The notes below the pieces were generated by a model. That model was not told where the DNA came from, searched no databases, and worked only from the letters and a program-made list of their open reading frames with translations. 64,000 nt of DNA. Origin: Oegoconia quadripuncta. Taxonomy: Eukaryota; Arthropoda; Insecta; Lepidoptera; Autostichidae. The translations under genes were made by a program, and so were the position numbers. Shown piece by piece: positions 45,301 to 53,695 of the stretch. Position 1 is the first letter of the stretch. Each line of letters begins with the position of its first letter. Location of the stretch: NCBI GenBank assembly GCA_949316235.1, contig OX438757.1, positions 17,609,505 through 17,673,504 on the forward strand, written 5' to 3'.

Positions 45301-45667
45301 GGTTTTATCTCGTTGCAAAGCTGACCAGTCTTACACCGTATAATCTAACTAAGTATAAGTGCGAAGGTTTGGATGTTTGTTGTTCAATCACGGCGAAACT
45401 GATGAACGGATTTGGATGAGATTTGGTATATAGGTTACCTATAAAAGGTAGAATATACTTGGATTAAGACATAGGATACTTTTTATCCCGTGAGTAGTTC
45501 CCGCGGGATAAACAAATTAACATATCCACGATAAAGCTATTCCAGTCGCAGGCGGAAAGCTAGTCATTTATATAGCTGAACTGGTGTTATACTTTGTCTC
45601 CAGATACGAAGACCAGCCAGCGATCGAGGAGCCAGCAGCAGACAGCAAGTCCAAGAAGACGAAGTAG
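30207..45667 (+). CDS. Spp: signal peptide peptidase (HM13/SPP), complete
   Basis: Intramembrane aspartyl protease of the ER membrane that cleaves leftover signal peptides within the bilayer. Seven exons: 30207-30398, 35540-35721, 40000-40174, 41097-41280, 42355-42505, 43523-43681, 45604-45667. They sum to 1107 nt, giving 368 residues plus stop, with consistent phases. Catalytic motifs: YD at residues 221-222 (LYDIFWVFG), GLGD ending at D268, and PAL at 320-322 (QPALLYLVPA). Near-identity to animal SPP runs through HWIANNLFG and GTNVMVTVAKSFEAPIK. There is one glycosylation sequon, NVT, near residue 22. The C-terminus KKTK fits a KKXX ER-retrieval signal. Length is close to the human protein (377). 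The start ATG has A at -3 and G at +4; an upstream in-frame TTG at 30186 is not needed. Confidence 0.96.
30399..31203. other. Spp intron 1, first part
   Basis: No repeat or exon recognised in this AT-rich stretch. Confidence 0.45.
31205..31430 (-). mobile_element. SINE B copy
   Basis: Reverse complement of body and head: TATCCTTAGACAAATACACA, CACAGCGCCATCTAGTTCC, GGGATTCGAATCCGCAACC. Spp intron 1. Confidence 0.88.
31431..33470. other. Spp intron 1, middle part
   Basis: No gene or clear repeat family. 31800-32030 and 32830-32960 are GC-richer patches. 32891-32975 shares TTCGAACAGAACG / GTTTAGCTGATGTA blocks with 38983-39044, so it is a low-copy repeat of unknown class. Confidence 0.4.
33471..34015 (-). 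pseudogene. RTE-clade LINE fragment, split by SINE A
   Basis: 34015-33897 in reverse encodes ISILKWQWPGHKARRTDDG and CIEVLEWRPRTGKS, the usual C-terminal part of RTE reverse transcriptases. 33568-33471 continues with LDAGPSGILWGKPI and the 3' end. SINE A (33569-33896) lies between. Heavily degraded. Confidence 0.8.
33569..33896 (+). mobile_element. SINE A copy 5
   Basis: Full-length copy with only a very short A tail (ATAAAA). It is inserted in the RTE fragment, opposite to its direction. Spp intron 1. Confidence 0.9.
34016..34330 (+). mobile_element. LINE 3' end, family J copy 1
   Basis: 5'-truncated: last codons like those at 39655-39736, then the shared 3' UTR (TTGCCTTTTGAACAAGCAGT, CTACAAAATAAAGCATTTTT). 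Other copies: 39425, 53386 and 57742. Confidence 0.8.
34645..34725. mobile_element. palindromic MITE P, copy 4 (half)
   Basis: Left half only, to CTGTCTCTTTCTCCCTAGAC; the right arm is gone. Confidence 0.75.
34803..34926. mobile_element. palindromic MITE P, copy 5
   Basis: Both ends intact (GGTGTCGATTCGAATGTACA and inverted), only 77 bases after the half copy. Together they suggest repeated insertion or a local duplication. Confidence 0.88.
34960..35435 (+). repeat. two LINE or repeat 3' fragments
   Basis: 34960-35042 matches the CCCGCGGGATAAACAAATTA repeat (see 45358). 35093-35435 matches the LINE 3' UTR at 2400 (CGCCGAGCGGTCTATGTCCA, TAAAGGTAAATTTTGAATGT). It ends about 100 bases before Spp exon 2. 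Confidence 0.6.
35540..35721 (+). CDS. Spp: Spp exon 2
   Basis: 182 nt after TTGTTCAG, encoding ETMSNKDALMFPLIASC, FSKDYINLLLTGYFF and LGVLALSHLLR. Two membrane segments. It ends in phase 2 at GTATGT. Confidence 0.95.
36069..38237. repeat. long inverted repeat with 270/287-bp arms
   Basis: Left arm 36069-36338, right arm 37951-38237. Each arm consists of the same SINE A piece (from CATTTTAAATG to the CCAAATGTGTTGGGG region) plus an AT-rich TATCAAC-motif sequence ending at TTTACGAGTT. The arms differ by a 21-base indel and scattered changes. In Spp intron 2. The centre is occupied by the GC-rich retroposed element. Confidence 0.9.
36466..37852 (-). mobile_element. GC-rich retroposed element, chain of hairpins
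   Basis: Flanked by a perfect 14-base target duplication, AAACAAAGTTAACC (36452-36465 and 37853-37866). A run of 26 T on the plus strand at its left end is a poly(A) tail of a minus-strand RNA, so it entered by target-primed reverse transcription. GC content is far above its surroundings. More than a dozen inverted repeats of 5-24 bases follow one another, most with 4-base loops (for example 36800-36831, 37028-37051, 37327-37378). Several open frames exist on both strands, but none shows a known domain, and the base-pairing rather than the coding seems to be what is kept. It could be an internally deleted LINE (5' UTR plus 3' end) or a structured non-autonomous element. Function unknown. Confidence 0.85.
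38110..38334 (+). mobile_element. SINE A 3' part (outer right of the inverted repeat)
   Basis: Continues from the right arm through CATCAGGTGTGATTGAGGTC to a poly(A) tail. The matching left fragment (36069-36196, minus) stops at CCCCAACACATTT. Confidence 0.85.
38406..38738 (-). mobile_element. MITE T copy 3 (inverted)
   Basis: All blocks of the copies at 6619 and 16077 in reverse order. Spp intron 2. Confidence 0.85.
39047..39145 (-). mobile_element. LINE 3' fragment (GACGATGTGGTCGAAGATGA type)
   Basis: Starts with a T run (poly(A) on the minus strand) and ends at GATCCCAGTAAAT. Spp intron 2. Confidence 0.7.
39425..39982 (+). pseudogene. LINE 3' end with C-terminal coding remnant, family J copy 2
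   Basis: Encodes HDVNTRNKDKLAGHISRLRK and ends [20 protein letters not shown] and a stop at 39736, the usual C-terminus of a lepidopteran non-LTR reverse transcriptase. The 3' UTR runs to AATAAAGCATTTTTTGAATT. It reaches to within about 17 bases of the Spp exon 3 acceptor. Confidence 0.85.
40000..40174 (+). CDS. Spp: Spp exon 3
   Basis: 175 nt after TTGTTCTAG, encoding SPVISLVVPASIPNNPYHI through SYDLICLIISLCLGAWYLF KK. It ends in phase 0 at GTGAGA. The acceptor lies only about 17 bases after the end of a LINE 3' fragment (39425-39982). Confidence 0.95.
40408..40620 (+). mobile_element. SINE B copy, diverged subfamily
   Basis: GACCGATTGGTGTAGAGGAT head with the B box largely lost; its body matches the copy at 245. 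Spp intron 3. Confidence 0.78.
40660..40830 (-). repeat. degraded LINE segment
   Basis: Contains ATGGGCCATAATTTACCA and CGCGCCCAGTGTGGGTTGG, also seen in degraded form at 42535-42640, 43375-43445 and 58545-58680. Class not certain. Confidence 0.45.
41097..41280 (+). CDS. Spp: Spp exon 4 (YD motif)
   Basis: 184 nt after TTTCCACAG, encoding HWIANNLFGIAFAINGVELL through the catalytic LYDIFWVFG and AKSFEAPIK. It ends in phase 1 at GTACGT. Confidence 0.96.
41330..42340. other. Spp intron 4
   Basis: Only a short RTE-like CATCATATCAGCCACAGGAC block at 41574-41595 is recognised; the rest shows nothing. Confidence 0.45.
42355..42505 (+). CDS. Spp: Spp exon 5 (GLGD motif)
   Basis: 151 nt after CCCTTCCAG, encoding LVFPQDLLVNGLNASNFAML, then the catalytic GLGD and IVVPGIFIALLLRFD. 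The donor GTAGTG lacks a purine at +3 followed by A, so it is weaker than the gene's other donors. Ends in phase 2. Confidence 0.95.
42958..43325 (+). pseudogene. LINE C-terminus and 3' end, family D copy 1
   Basis: RMLFGLPRHCSESNMLAETH, then TDCF, then a T run (43046-43062) that breaks the frame, then MRKRSASTKSCS in the next frame. The motif order (short CS.S.M.AE block followed by a MRKRSAS block) is that of non-LTR reverse transcriptase C-termini. It ends in AATAAAAACGG and a (GATTT)n tail. The same protein family flanks the 44-bp array at 60.6-62.3 kb. Spp intron 5. Confidence 0.8.
43523..43681 (+). CDS. Spp: Spp exon 6 (PAL motif)
   Basis: 159 nt after AACCGTCAG, encoding ATFSAYILGLLATILVMHVF and KHAQPALLYLVPACLG, ending LLKGDINALFK at GTGAGT in phase 2. 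Confidence 0.95.
43887..44156 (-). mobile_element. SINE B copy, full length
   Basis: GTCTTTGCACAAACACACAG, GGGATTCGAACCCGCGACCA, CACTACACCAAACAGATCAG. Very similar to the mariner-split copy at 21895. Spp intron 6. Confidence 0.9.
44519..45564 (+). repeat. interspersed repeats of the GCGGACGAAG type
   Basis: 44530-44730 plus 45165-45272 look like one interrupted copy (CTAAACGGCTGGACAGATTT, then ACGCGGACGAAGTCACGGGC). 45358-45564 is a second (GGCGAAACTGATGAACGGAT to GGAAAGCTAGT). AAGCTGGATAAT at 44519 and its complement at 44924 may mark a MITE overlapping the first. Spp intron 6. Confidence 0.5.
45604..45667 (+). CDS. Spp: Spp exon 7 (stop codon)
   Basis: 64 nt after TGTCTCCAG, encoding YEDQPAIEEPAADSKSKKTK and a TAG stop. 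Short acidic then lysine-rich cytosolic tail, as in other SPPs. Confidence 0.93.
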
Positions 45668-46123
45668 GCGGTATTAGAGCCGCGGACGAAGCACAAAGGC
45701 GCACACTTTTGTGTTCCAAGTACATACACACACCAAGTCAAACGTTAGGATGTTCCAATGGCTATGTAATTGCAAGAGCAACACTTCAATGGCAGTAATG
45801 ATATAATCTGTGCAGGAAGACGACCGAAGAAGGGATCTAGATTTTTTTATTGGGGCCAGAGATGCAACGATTCGTCCATTGCGTTTACGATTCCAATTCG
45901 AATCGTTGTTTATAACGATTCATTACGATACTATTGTCTTCACATACTTCGGAAAAGCGAATTGTTTTACTGAGTATATATTAAACTGTCCTAATAACTG
46001 GCGAAGGTCAACGATTTTTTCACAACATTTCGAATCAATTTGCACCTTGATTGGCTCTGTCTTGGACATGTAAAGTAGGGCCAATCAGACCGCCTCTTAT
46101 ACCTCGGCTAAATCAAAATTAGC

Positions 46124-46129
46124 AATAAA
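46124..46129 (+). promoter_or_regulatory. candidate polyadenylation signal of Spp
   Basis: AATAAA 457 bases after the Spp stop codon, before the first recognised repeat downstream (46250). Position only; no transcript evidence. Confidence 0.45.
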
Positions 46130-46249
46130 ACCAACTTCAATAGGTCCCATCTCTAGAGTGGATCATCAGATCTAACCAAATTATACTTTCTGAATACAAA
46201 TTCTTGAATCGTTGGTGTACCAAAATCGCTATTATGCTGGCTAAGTTAT

Positions 46250-46564
46250 TTTAACGTAAAGAAAAAATAGGGCATATTAGGTTAGTGAAATGGAAGGTAT
46301 TGACAAGTAGTTTAATTTTGTTTTTTAAACTGTCATCGAATAATGCGTTAATTGTGTCATTTGACGGTCGCGTTTGTTGCCAGGTAATTACATTAAATTA
46401 AATAAATAGAGAAAATGATAAATTTCGTATAACCATACGAATCACACCGGTCGCATAACAACATCGTGCCGCAACAGGCGTTTTTGAAAAAAAAAAAAGA
46501 AGGACCTATGCCAATACCTTCTATTTCACTTACCTAATATGCTCTATTTTTTCCTTACGTTAAA
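46250..46564. mobile_element. MITE C copy 2, uninterrupted
   Basis: About 315 bp with about 70-base imperfect inverted ends (TTTAACGTAAAGAAAAAATA / CTATTTTTTCCTTACGTTAA) and the AATAGGGCATATTAGGT block. It serves as the empty reference for the split copies at 14762, 51407 and 62626. Confidence 0.88.
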
Positions 46565-46565
46565 A

Positions 46566-47282
46566 AATACCTAAAATATGTGAGTTCCCTCGATTCCTCA
46601 TTGATCCCGTCATCAGAACAGGATTATTATGAACATGGGACCATTCTGGAAGTATGTCCTGTTAAATGAACAAAGAAATTTCCGAATCGGTTTATAAATG
46701 ACTGAGTTCTGAGGTAACAAACATAACACTATCGAATTGATAACCTCATTCTTTTTTGAAGTCGGTTGAAATAATTAGCATCCCTGAATACAATCTGTTA
46801 AACTCATTTTCGTATGGTAGACCTTTGGGTTGCCAAAAAAGCTAACACTACAGCGTTGTTTCTTCATTTGTCCTAACATAGACAAGCTCTATTATCTGCC
46901 GTCTACGACTTGGTCACTGTCCACTTCCTCAAACTTAGGATAAGTCCACATGCGGGATAGACGTTCGTTCACATTATCAGCCTATAAATCCAAACCTGCC
47001 TGCGACTTGCATAGCTTTCCTTGGGAGGTTTTGCCCTAGTCGCCGACCATATCTGGGAGCAACGTACCAATGACACAGCTGCCCATCACTGGTCTATGCT
47101 ATTCACGACATCCACGGGAGAGAGGCTTGGTCCTATTCTACTAGGCCAATATTTTTTCTTATGACACCCTTCTCCTTACTGATTCCTTTTGCCTTTGCTA
47201 AAGTTCATATATTTAAAAAAATGGTCGTAAAGCAATGCAGCGCCCTAATATGACACTTCCCTCTTTTCACAGATTTTTTTTT
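46566..47282. other. intergenic, nothing recognised
   Basis: No exon, repeat or RNA gene seen. Confidence 0.4.
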
Positions 47283-47570
47283 ATTAATTAAGGCTTGGCA
47301 GTAAAGCCATCAGCCTAAACACGAAAACATTCTTCTAGTAATTCTTCAGTAATGTAACAGAATGCTTTACGGAAGATTTTGGCGGCTTCTTGTGAGAACC
47401 CAAAAGCTCTGTTACACACTTTAATTTACACTTCCCTTCACTTGCACACCATCGCTGACCTTTGCTGTACAATATTCTTCCATAATTAAGCTTTAAAACT
47501 CAGAATGCTCAAATTTCAAGAAATAAAAACAAAAATGCAACATCACTGGCTGAGGTCCCGCCAAAAACTC
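47283..47570 (-). mobile_element. SINE R-related diverged copy
   Basis: Closest to the copy at 4272: GGCTTGGCAGTAAAGCC, GAAGATTTTGGCGGCTTCTT, ACACTTCCCTTCAC. Confidence 0.65.
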
Positions 47571-47868
47571 TTTCCACAGACTATCTTTAAAATTTCTGTT
47601 TTTTATGAGGCCATTTAAAACTGCGCCCTTCACTATTTTTTTAGAGAAGTTAGTCTAGAAGCTAGGGTCTATCCAAATCTGAGTGCAGCGCATTTGTTAA
47701 CATGTATTATGTCTGTGGTTAGATCTATTTTACTTCTCTATGCCTTAGCAGCTCAGAAATATATAAGAATTTTTTTTTTGTTTACAAAGGTTAGGGCTGC
47801 CGTCAGACGAGCAGGTCGGTATTCAGAAATATTTCCGACACATCGATTCCCAAACTAAGCAAATGTAT

Positions 47869-48008
47869 GGATAAATCATTTGCTTCAATCAATATTTATA
47901 TAAACATCCATGACTCGGAAATAAATGTTCGTTGACTACACAAATATTACCCCTAGTAGTCGAACCTACAACCTTTGGTACAATAGTGACCCACTGTCCA
48001 CTACAGTG
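47869..48008 (-). mobile_element. SINE B, degraded
   Basis: CATCCATGACTCGGAAATAA, a damaged B box (AGTCGAACCTACAACC) and CACTGTCCACTACAG. Confidence 0.65.
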
Positions 48009-48084
48009 TAGGGATTTTCTTGTTATATACTTATCAAAATTGGTTTATTTGCAGCATAATAGTTAAAGATTTAAACAATTGTGT

Positions 48085-48517
48085 TTATATTGGGTCTTTA
48101 CCTATGAAATTGGAGTTTTTTTTCTTCGTTAATCATATGTACCAATTCCTGCGATTTTCAAAGCTATATCCAAATTTGTTTTTTATTTGGAAAATGGAAT
48201 ATTATTTCAAGGTTTCACATGAAATTTTTTTTAATTTCTGGGCTAAATCACATAATAAAAAAAATTGAACAGAGCTCTTTTCATGTTTTTCCCATAGTCA
48301 TTTCTTAGATTCGCTGAAACTTTTATAAAGCGGTTACTTTTAAATATTAACGCTGCCTATACTTAACTTAATGTTATCCGATAATACACACAAAGTGTAG
48401 CTAAATTTGGATTTGCCGTTCCCAAAAAAAAAATCAAAAATGTTTGTATGGAGAAAACAGTCTTAATGAAATTCTTCATACAAAACGCCAACTTCATAGC
48501 TAAGGACCTAATATATC
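48085..48517. mobile_element. MITE K copy 2 (inverted relative to 26186)
   Basis: Same length and ends as the copy at 26186, in opposite orientation; interior is closely similar, including the AATTTGTTTTTTATTTGGAA block. Confidence 0.88.
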
Positions 48518-49270
48518 AAAATATAGAGTATTTTTGTATATTTGCAAATGTTTCTTTATACGAGTATCTCGATTTTTCTTGATAGCATAAGATTTTTATT
48601 GCCTTGCATAGTATAGCTATTAGTATATATAGTATTGCAACCTTAATACAGTAGTACCCTTTCGTATTAAAGCCCAGTTGGTGTTTCGATAGTTTTTAAT
48701 AAGATAAGGTACTACTCAGTTTGATGTACACATTTTTTTTATGTTCATGACAAGGGGGGGACCATGGTACGTTTCAGCCATCGATTAGTCTATCCATGCA
48801 CGAACATAGCGTATGATGAAAGGTTACAAATGGAATATATTGCCCGAACACAATGACGTTTTGGAATTTTAATGATTCCTGTGAATGTGGGGTCCGTACA
48901 AACGCAAATGTCAAATTGTATTATATTTTTTTATTAAAGCGCGTATTTAATGCGATTCAAATAATGTTGAGCCATATCGATATATCGCTCCAATGTTTTC
49001 TTTCAAAGATATATTTTTATAAAATAAAGCATGGATAAACGAAGTACACGCTGTTTACAAATCTATGATTACTCGATCGTTTTGGATGTGATAAGGTATC
49101 TTAGGAATTTAGAAGCTTTAGGACGGGAATATACGTCAGATTTAGTTGCCGGTTGTCTGATCTGACTGTCTAATCATATTTACTCGAGACACATCCGTTT
49201 GTTACGTCAAACTTTTTTCGAACTCAGTCGTTCTTGAGCTATTATCCCGAGTGCTTGCATGCGGAACTTT
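48518..49270. other. intergenic, nothing recognised
   Basis: AT-rich, no repeat or exon seen. Confidence 0.4.
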
Positions 49271-49609
49271 AACCGCCTGCGTGGCTCAATATAAACAACA
49301 TTGGGTTTACGATTCGGAGGTCGCCGGTTCGATCCCCAGCGGGGTTCATGTTTAAGTACTCGGTTTGGTTAGTGGTAGGGCATTTTAAAATGTCCGCCTG
49401 GCTAGCTACCACCATCTTATCTAAATCTGCCGCCAAGCAGCAATGTTAATAGCATTGTTGTGTTCCGGTTGTCAGAGATAAGATAGCCAGTCCCCCAAAT
49501 GTGTTGGGGTTTCCGGGTCAGTACGCTAACACCTTCGACCTCATCTTCATTTAACATCAGGTGTGATTGAAGTCAAGTACGAACACGTCGTATATAAACA
49601 AAAAAAAAA
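49271..49609 (+). mobile_element. SINE A copy, full length
   Basis: ACCGCCTGCGTGGCTCAATA, CCGGTTCGATCCCCAGCGGG, and a body ending in an AAACAAAAAAAAA tail. Confidence 0.92.
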
Positions 49610-50670
49610 TGGACGATGGATTATACTTAAATAGTGTTAACGCGGAAGAAGAAAATACTAAATCGTAAACGCCTCGGCGCTGCTCCCGACTTAGACGTCC
49701 GATCCGACTATCGGATCTGACGTGTATTGCATGTTCAAACAAAATAATGCCTCCAACGCCTTCCGATAGTTGGATCAGAAAATCGGATCCGACGATCTGG
49801 TGGAAAAATCTGACACGTATACCCAGCCTTAATCACATGTAAATTGCTCAATTCTGCTTTTTAGCAGTCGCCTATTACTTCCAACACTTGTCTTGATGTA
49901 ATTATAGCTTTATTTGAATTGCTGTAAAGAATACGGTCTCTAGAAATGACATTTGTATACCTTTTTATGCAAGTTGCAGAGAACAAGGCTATACAGGAAG
50001 GTTAAATTTGTGCACATGGCGCCTTTTCGATTGGTTTTGTTCGGGCAACGTTTGAAATTATTTTTACACTTCCGTATTATAACTTCCATTTGCAATTAAT
50101 TAGATGGATATGTATTTAAGACTAATATAAAATGGCGTAACGCCTGTGCTTTTCGCATAATTATATTTAATAATAATAGGTGGTATGTTACAGTTTTTTA
50201 GAATGATTTTAGAAAAAATTGAATTTATGTTTTGTAAAATTGTGGCAACACTACCGTGTTGTATTGTCTCGTCGGTTATTATTAATTTTTTTTATATAAC
50301 TATTATACTTTTCTGTCCAAGTCTGTACTTTTTAGTAGAAATTGATCATTGTATATAATAATGTTATTTTTTTTTTTTCGTTTTTCATAGCAACATGTGA
50401 AACTATTAGTTTAGTAAGTTTTATTTTGTTACTCTCATTGTTCTTTGTACGGAAACGTTTCTTATTTTTGCCGGGTAGTTACCAAACGTCAGATTTATAA
50501 TCGCTGTTCTCACATTACAAAGTCTCATAAAAACTTAAAAATATATATAATAAAACCCGACTACGACTATAAAATAATCTATGTATAAATATACATTTTT
50601 AAAAATATATGATAGTCCGACTACGGTTGTAAAAAAGCTACCTATATAAACAAGAAATAAGCGACAGACA
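49610..50670. other. intergenic, nothing recognised
   Basis: AT-rich. A TCGGATC-rich patch near 49690-49790 contains short inverted repeats (GATCCGAC / GTCGGATC). Confidence 0.4.
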
Positions 50671-50675
50671 TGAGC

Positions 50676-51096
50676 AATATCGCTGTCGCGCTCGGTAGCG
50701 ATACCGCGACATAGCGATATCGCTGTCGCGCTCGGTTAAATGCTAAGTCACTTGTGTTGTCCATTAGTGAGAACACTTCTTGCGTGACCGCTGGAATTTA
50801 TAATTCTTATTTTTATAATGGATAGCGATGAAGAGGAAGCATTATTGTTATTAGCTTTATTGACCCACCGATGAGGAATCGAATTTGGATACACGACTTA
50901 AATCTAGAACATGAAATTCTTGGAGAATTTCACACATTATACCCACGTTTAAGGCGAAATAAAGATAAGTTTTACAATGCATTTAGAATATCTACAGAGA
51001 AGAGCGTTCGCCACGCTGTCAGACGATACCGCCTACCGAGGGCGACAGCGATGTCGCGTACCGATTCAGTATCGCTACCGAGCGCGACAGCGATAT
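50676..51096. mobile_element. PIF/Harbinger-derived non-autonomous element
   Basis: The outer inverted repeats at 50676-50702 and 51070-51096 are exact 27-base complements (core ATCGCTGTCGCGCTCGGTAG). A second, imperfect copy of the motif lies inside each end (50714-50738, 51029-51058). The interior keeps the N-terminus of a Harbinger-type nuclease. Confidence 0.75.
50818..51003 (+). pseudogene. Harbinger transposase N-terminal fragment
   Basis: MDSDEEEALLLLALLTHR, then after a frameshift NRIWIHDLNLEHEILGEFHT and LYPRLRRNKDKFYNAFRIST. This is the W(V/I)H..N..R...GEFH.L...LR....KF...FR(M/I)S signature found at the start of PIF/Harbinger (HARBI1-like) nucleases. The catalytic part is deleted. 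Confidence 0.8.
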
Positions 51097-51406
51097 CTTT
51101 AGGCCGGAGACTGAAGCTCCGCTTCTTTGAGGGCTTCGTCTGGGCACGTGCGGTTTGATCAATTCCTGTTTATTGCAATTTGCTTACGCGATCTCCGACT
51201 CTGGCCTAAATCAATTGTTTCTGTTTTTATCAGTATGTTTTTTATAACCGTACTCGGGTTTACTGAAACTTGTATTTTAATTTCTTTGGTCCTGAAGGAG
51301 AACATGGCCTTCTTTTCTATAATTTGCCGCTCGTCCTCCCTTACCTACTTTGTGTCCTCCTTATAAGTCTGGCCAAATAAACAGACAATATACTGGAAGA
51401 GTTTAT

Positions 51407-52096
51407 TTTACCGTAAGGAAAAAAATAGGCCATGTTAGGTAAGTGAAATAAAAGGTATTGGCATAGGTAGTTTAATGGTTTTTTCACAACCATCATGGAA
51501 TAAAGCATTAATTTTGTCATTACGTTAGCCTTGATACAAGATATTATGGAAACATATTTTGCCTTTCTTTTTGTTAGTAGGCAGAAGCGTGCAAATCTTA
51601 ATTAAATGATCTCACACTCACACACATGCGCACGCGCAACTTGTAAATTTCTAACGTGCTAGTTACATCTAAGGCTAGTTCTGCATGCATGTCCATCTCC
51701 CTAAGTCTAATTTAACAGATGATGTTACTTATAAAATGTAATGACCAGTGAAATTGTTTCTCTAATATGGAAATTTTGGTATCCACGATACAGGCCTAGC
51801 CTAGTGTGGACGCCACAGCAAATGTATAAATTATGTATGGTCCTTTTTGGTAAATAAACATCTTATCTTATTTAACAGTCGCGTTTGTAGCATATTCCAC
51901 ATAATTCCATCATTAAATTAAATAAATAAAGAATATATGAGTATCAAATAAATTTCGAATGTTAGGAACCCTACAAATCACGCCAGTCGCATATCAATAT
52001 CGGGCCGCAACGGGCGTTTTTTTTTTAAACTACCTATGCCAATACCTTCTATTTCACTTACCTAGTATGCCCTATTTTTTTCCTTACGGTAAAAAA
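51407..52096. mobile_element. MITE C copy 3, split
   Basis: Left part 51407-51525 (CCGTAAGGAAAAAAATAGGC, AAGGTATTGGCATAGGTAGT) and right part about 51880-52096 join at the TTGTCATTTGACGGTCGCG block of the intact copy. About 355 bp of other repeat lies between them. Confidence 0.82.
51525..51880 (+). mobile_element. insertion within MITE C, probable SINE or LINE tail
   Basis: Contains TGGTATCCACGATACAGGCC and ends with GGTAAATAAACATCTTATCT. It breaks MITE C cleanly. Family not identified. Confidence 0.5.
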
Positions 52097-52302
52097 ACTC
52101 ACCCGGTATAATTACACGGTTCAATGAAATTGATTCACTTTGGTTGAAAGGCGCAGAAGTCAAAGGTAGTGTGTGTGCTATTGACATTGAACGATTTAGT
52201 TTTATATTTACATGATGATTCAATTTGGTTGCTTAATCCAAATTTAAAGGCAGATGTGACCCGTGTAATATCGCCTTTATGGATCAAAGAAAAGAATGAG
52301 AC

Positions 52303-52616
52303 TTAGGTCCGTATTAATAAACCATTCTCAAGATTGAGAACAGTCTTGTAACCGGTCTCAAGTAAAACCTGACCTGAAAAGCACGTGCATACTCAACCAG
52401 TACTCACTTATAAACGTACTATTAATAAACGAAACTCAAGACTATCATTCATTCGCCGCTGAGGCGAATACTTGAGAAGTGATCTCAGCTGAGTAGACCT
52501 CAAGATTGGTTTATAAATTAGCACGGAGCTTGAGATAGCGTCAACTGTTTAAAACGCATCTCGGTTGATACAGCCTCAAGACTTGTTTTGAGATGGATTT
52601 ATTAATACGGGCCTAA
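52303..52616 (+). mobile_element. MITE T copy 4
   Basis: Ends CTTAGGTCCGTATTAATAAA and TTTATTAATACGGGCCTAAG are the best-preserved pair in the window. It has a small internal deletion in the TTGAGACCTGAAAAGC region. Confidence 0.87.
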
Positions 52617-53385
52617 GTATGGAGTGAGTACAATCCGATACTTACACAATATAAAGTAAGCACGTTCAATTATATAAGTCATCCTCAGACCCTTCAGCCC
52701 TCTTCTTTCAAATTTTAATCTGGCAACCCTGACCTCGATGGGGTGCTGGAATTATTTGTTGTTAAGTGTGACAAAATATCGTCCGCCATATTGGAATTAT
52801 CATGACGTCATATACCCTATGACACTCCGGGGATTGGTACGAATCTAACGACACCTCATTTGTCCAAATTGGCTTAAGACGTTTAAGCCTTGCCTGTTTA
52901 TTTCGTTGACGGAATGATTGTGATCCATCTGTATTTATTACACGGTTACGTCTAACCTTCGCCTGAGAGTGTTAGCTACTTCATCTGTTCTCAATAAAGT
53001 GTTAATAGAAAGAGTTCTCAAATATAAGAAACTTAGGCATATAATTAACAATGTTATAAAGCTCAAGACATGTAAACAGTTATTCAGTTCGATAAATAAA
53101 AATACAAACACAACTCCATATCATTTGATATTGATACTTCACCTAAATATTGTTTGTAATTTGAAACGATGTCATAATGCTGTTTTCTTACTTTATGCAT
53201 AGTTACAAATGTTCTAAATGCCACATACAATTTTTTTCATCGGAACAGCGCTAACTCTTACTGGTATCTGTGCTGGAAATTTTGATCCTTAAAAATACAC
53301 TAAATTAGCTAAAATTCTTCTTGTATTACGCGTATTTCAAAAACTTGGTACTTAAAGTTTTTATGCATACGGTATTCCTCGAATC
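52617..53385. other. intergenic, nothing recognised
   Basis: No repeat or exon recognised. Confidence 0.4.
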
Positions 53386-53695
53386 TGAAATACTATAAAA
53401 CAGAAACTTATTCAAAAAAGCATATTATAAAATACTAGACTATTTATATGATCATCTTCCATGGATATTACAAGCTCTTTCGCATGCCAGGCTATTTCAT
53501 AATTATTAATAATGAAATATTATTGTGTTTTTGTAATATATATTTTTTTTTAAAGAGCAACCCTTAGTGTTTCTTGCTTGTTCTTCTCAGGGGAAAATTG
53601 CCTTTTGAACTAGCCGTAGCTTAAAAAATGTACAATCTGACTATTTTAAGTGTACCAACAAAATAAAGAATTTTTGATTTGACTATTGACTTCAT
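53386..53695 (+). mobile_element. LINE 3' end, family J copy 3
   Basis: ACTATAAAACAGAAACTTAT through CTTCTCAGGGGAAAATTGCC to AATAAAGAATTTTTGATTTG. Confidence 0.8.

Noticed and set aside
52969..53202. Possible small gene of 77 codons
   Set aside because: No homology, AT-rich low-complexity composition, no supporting splice or promoter context.
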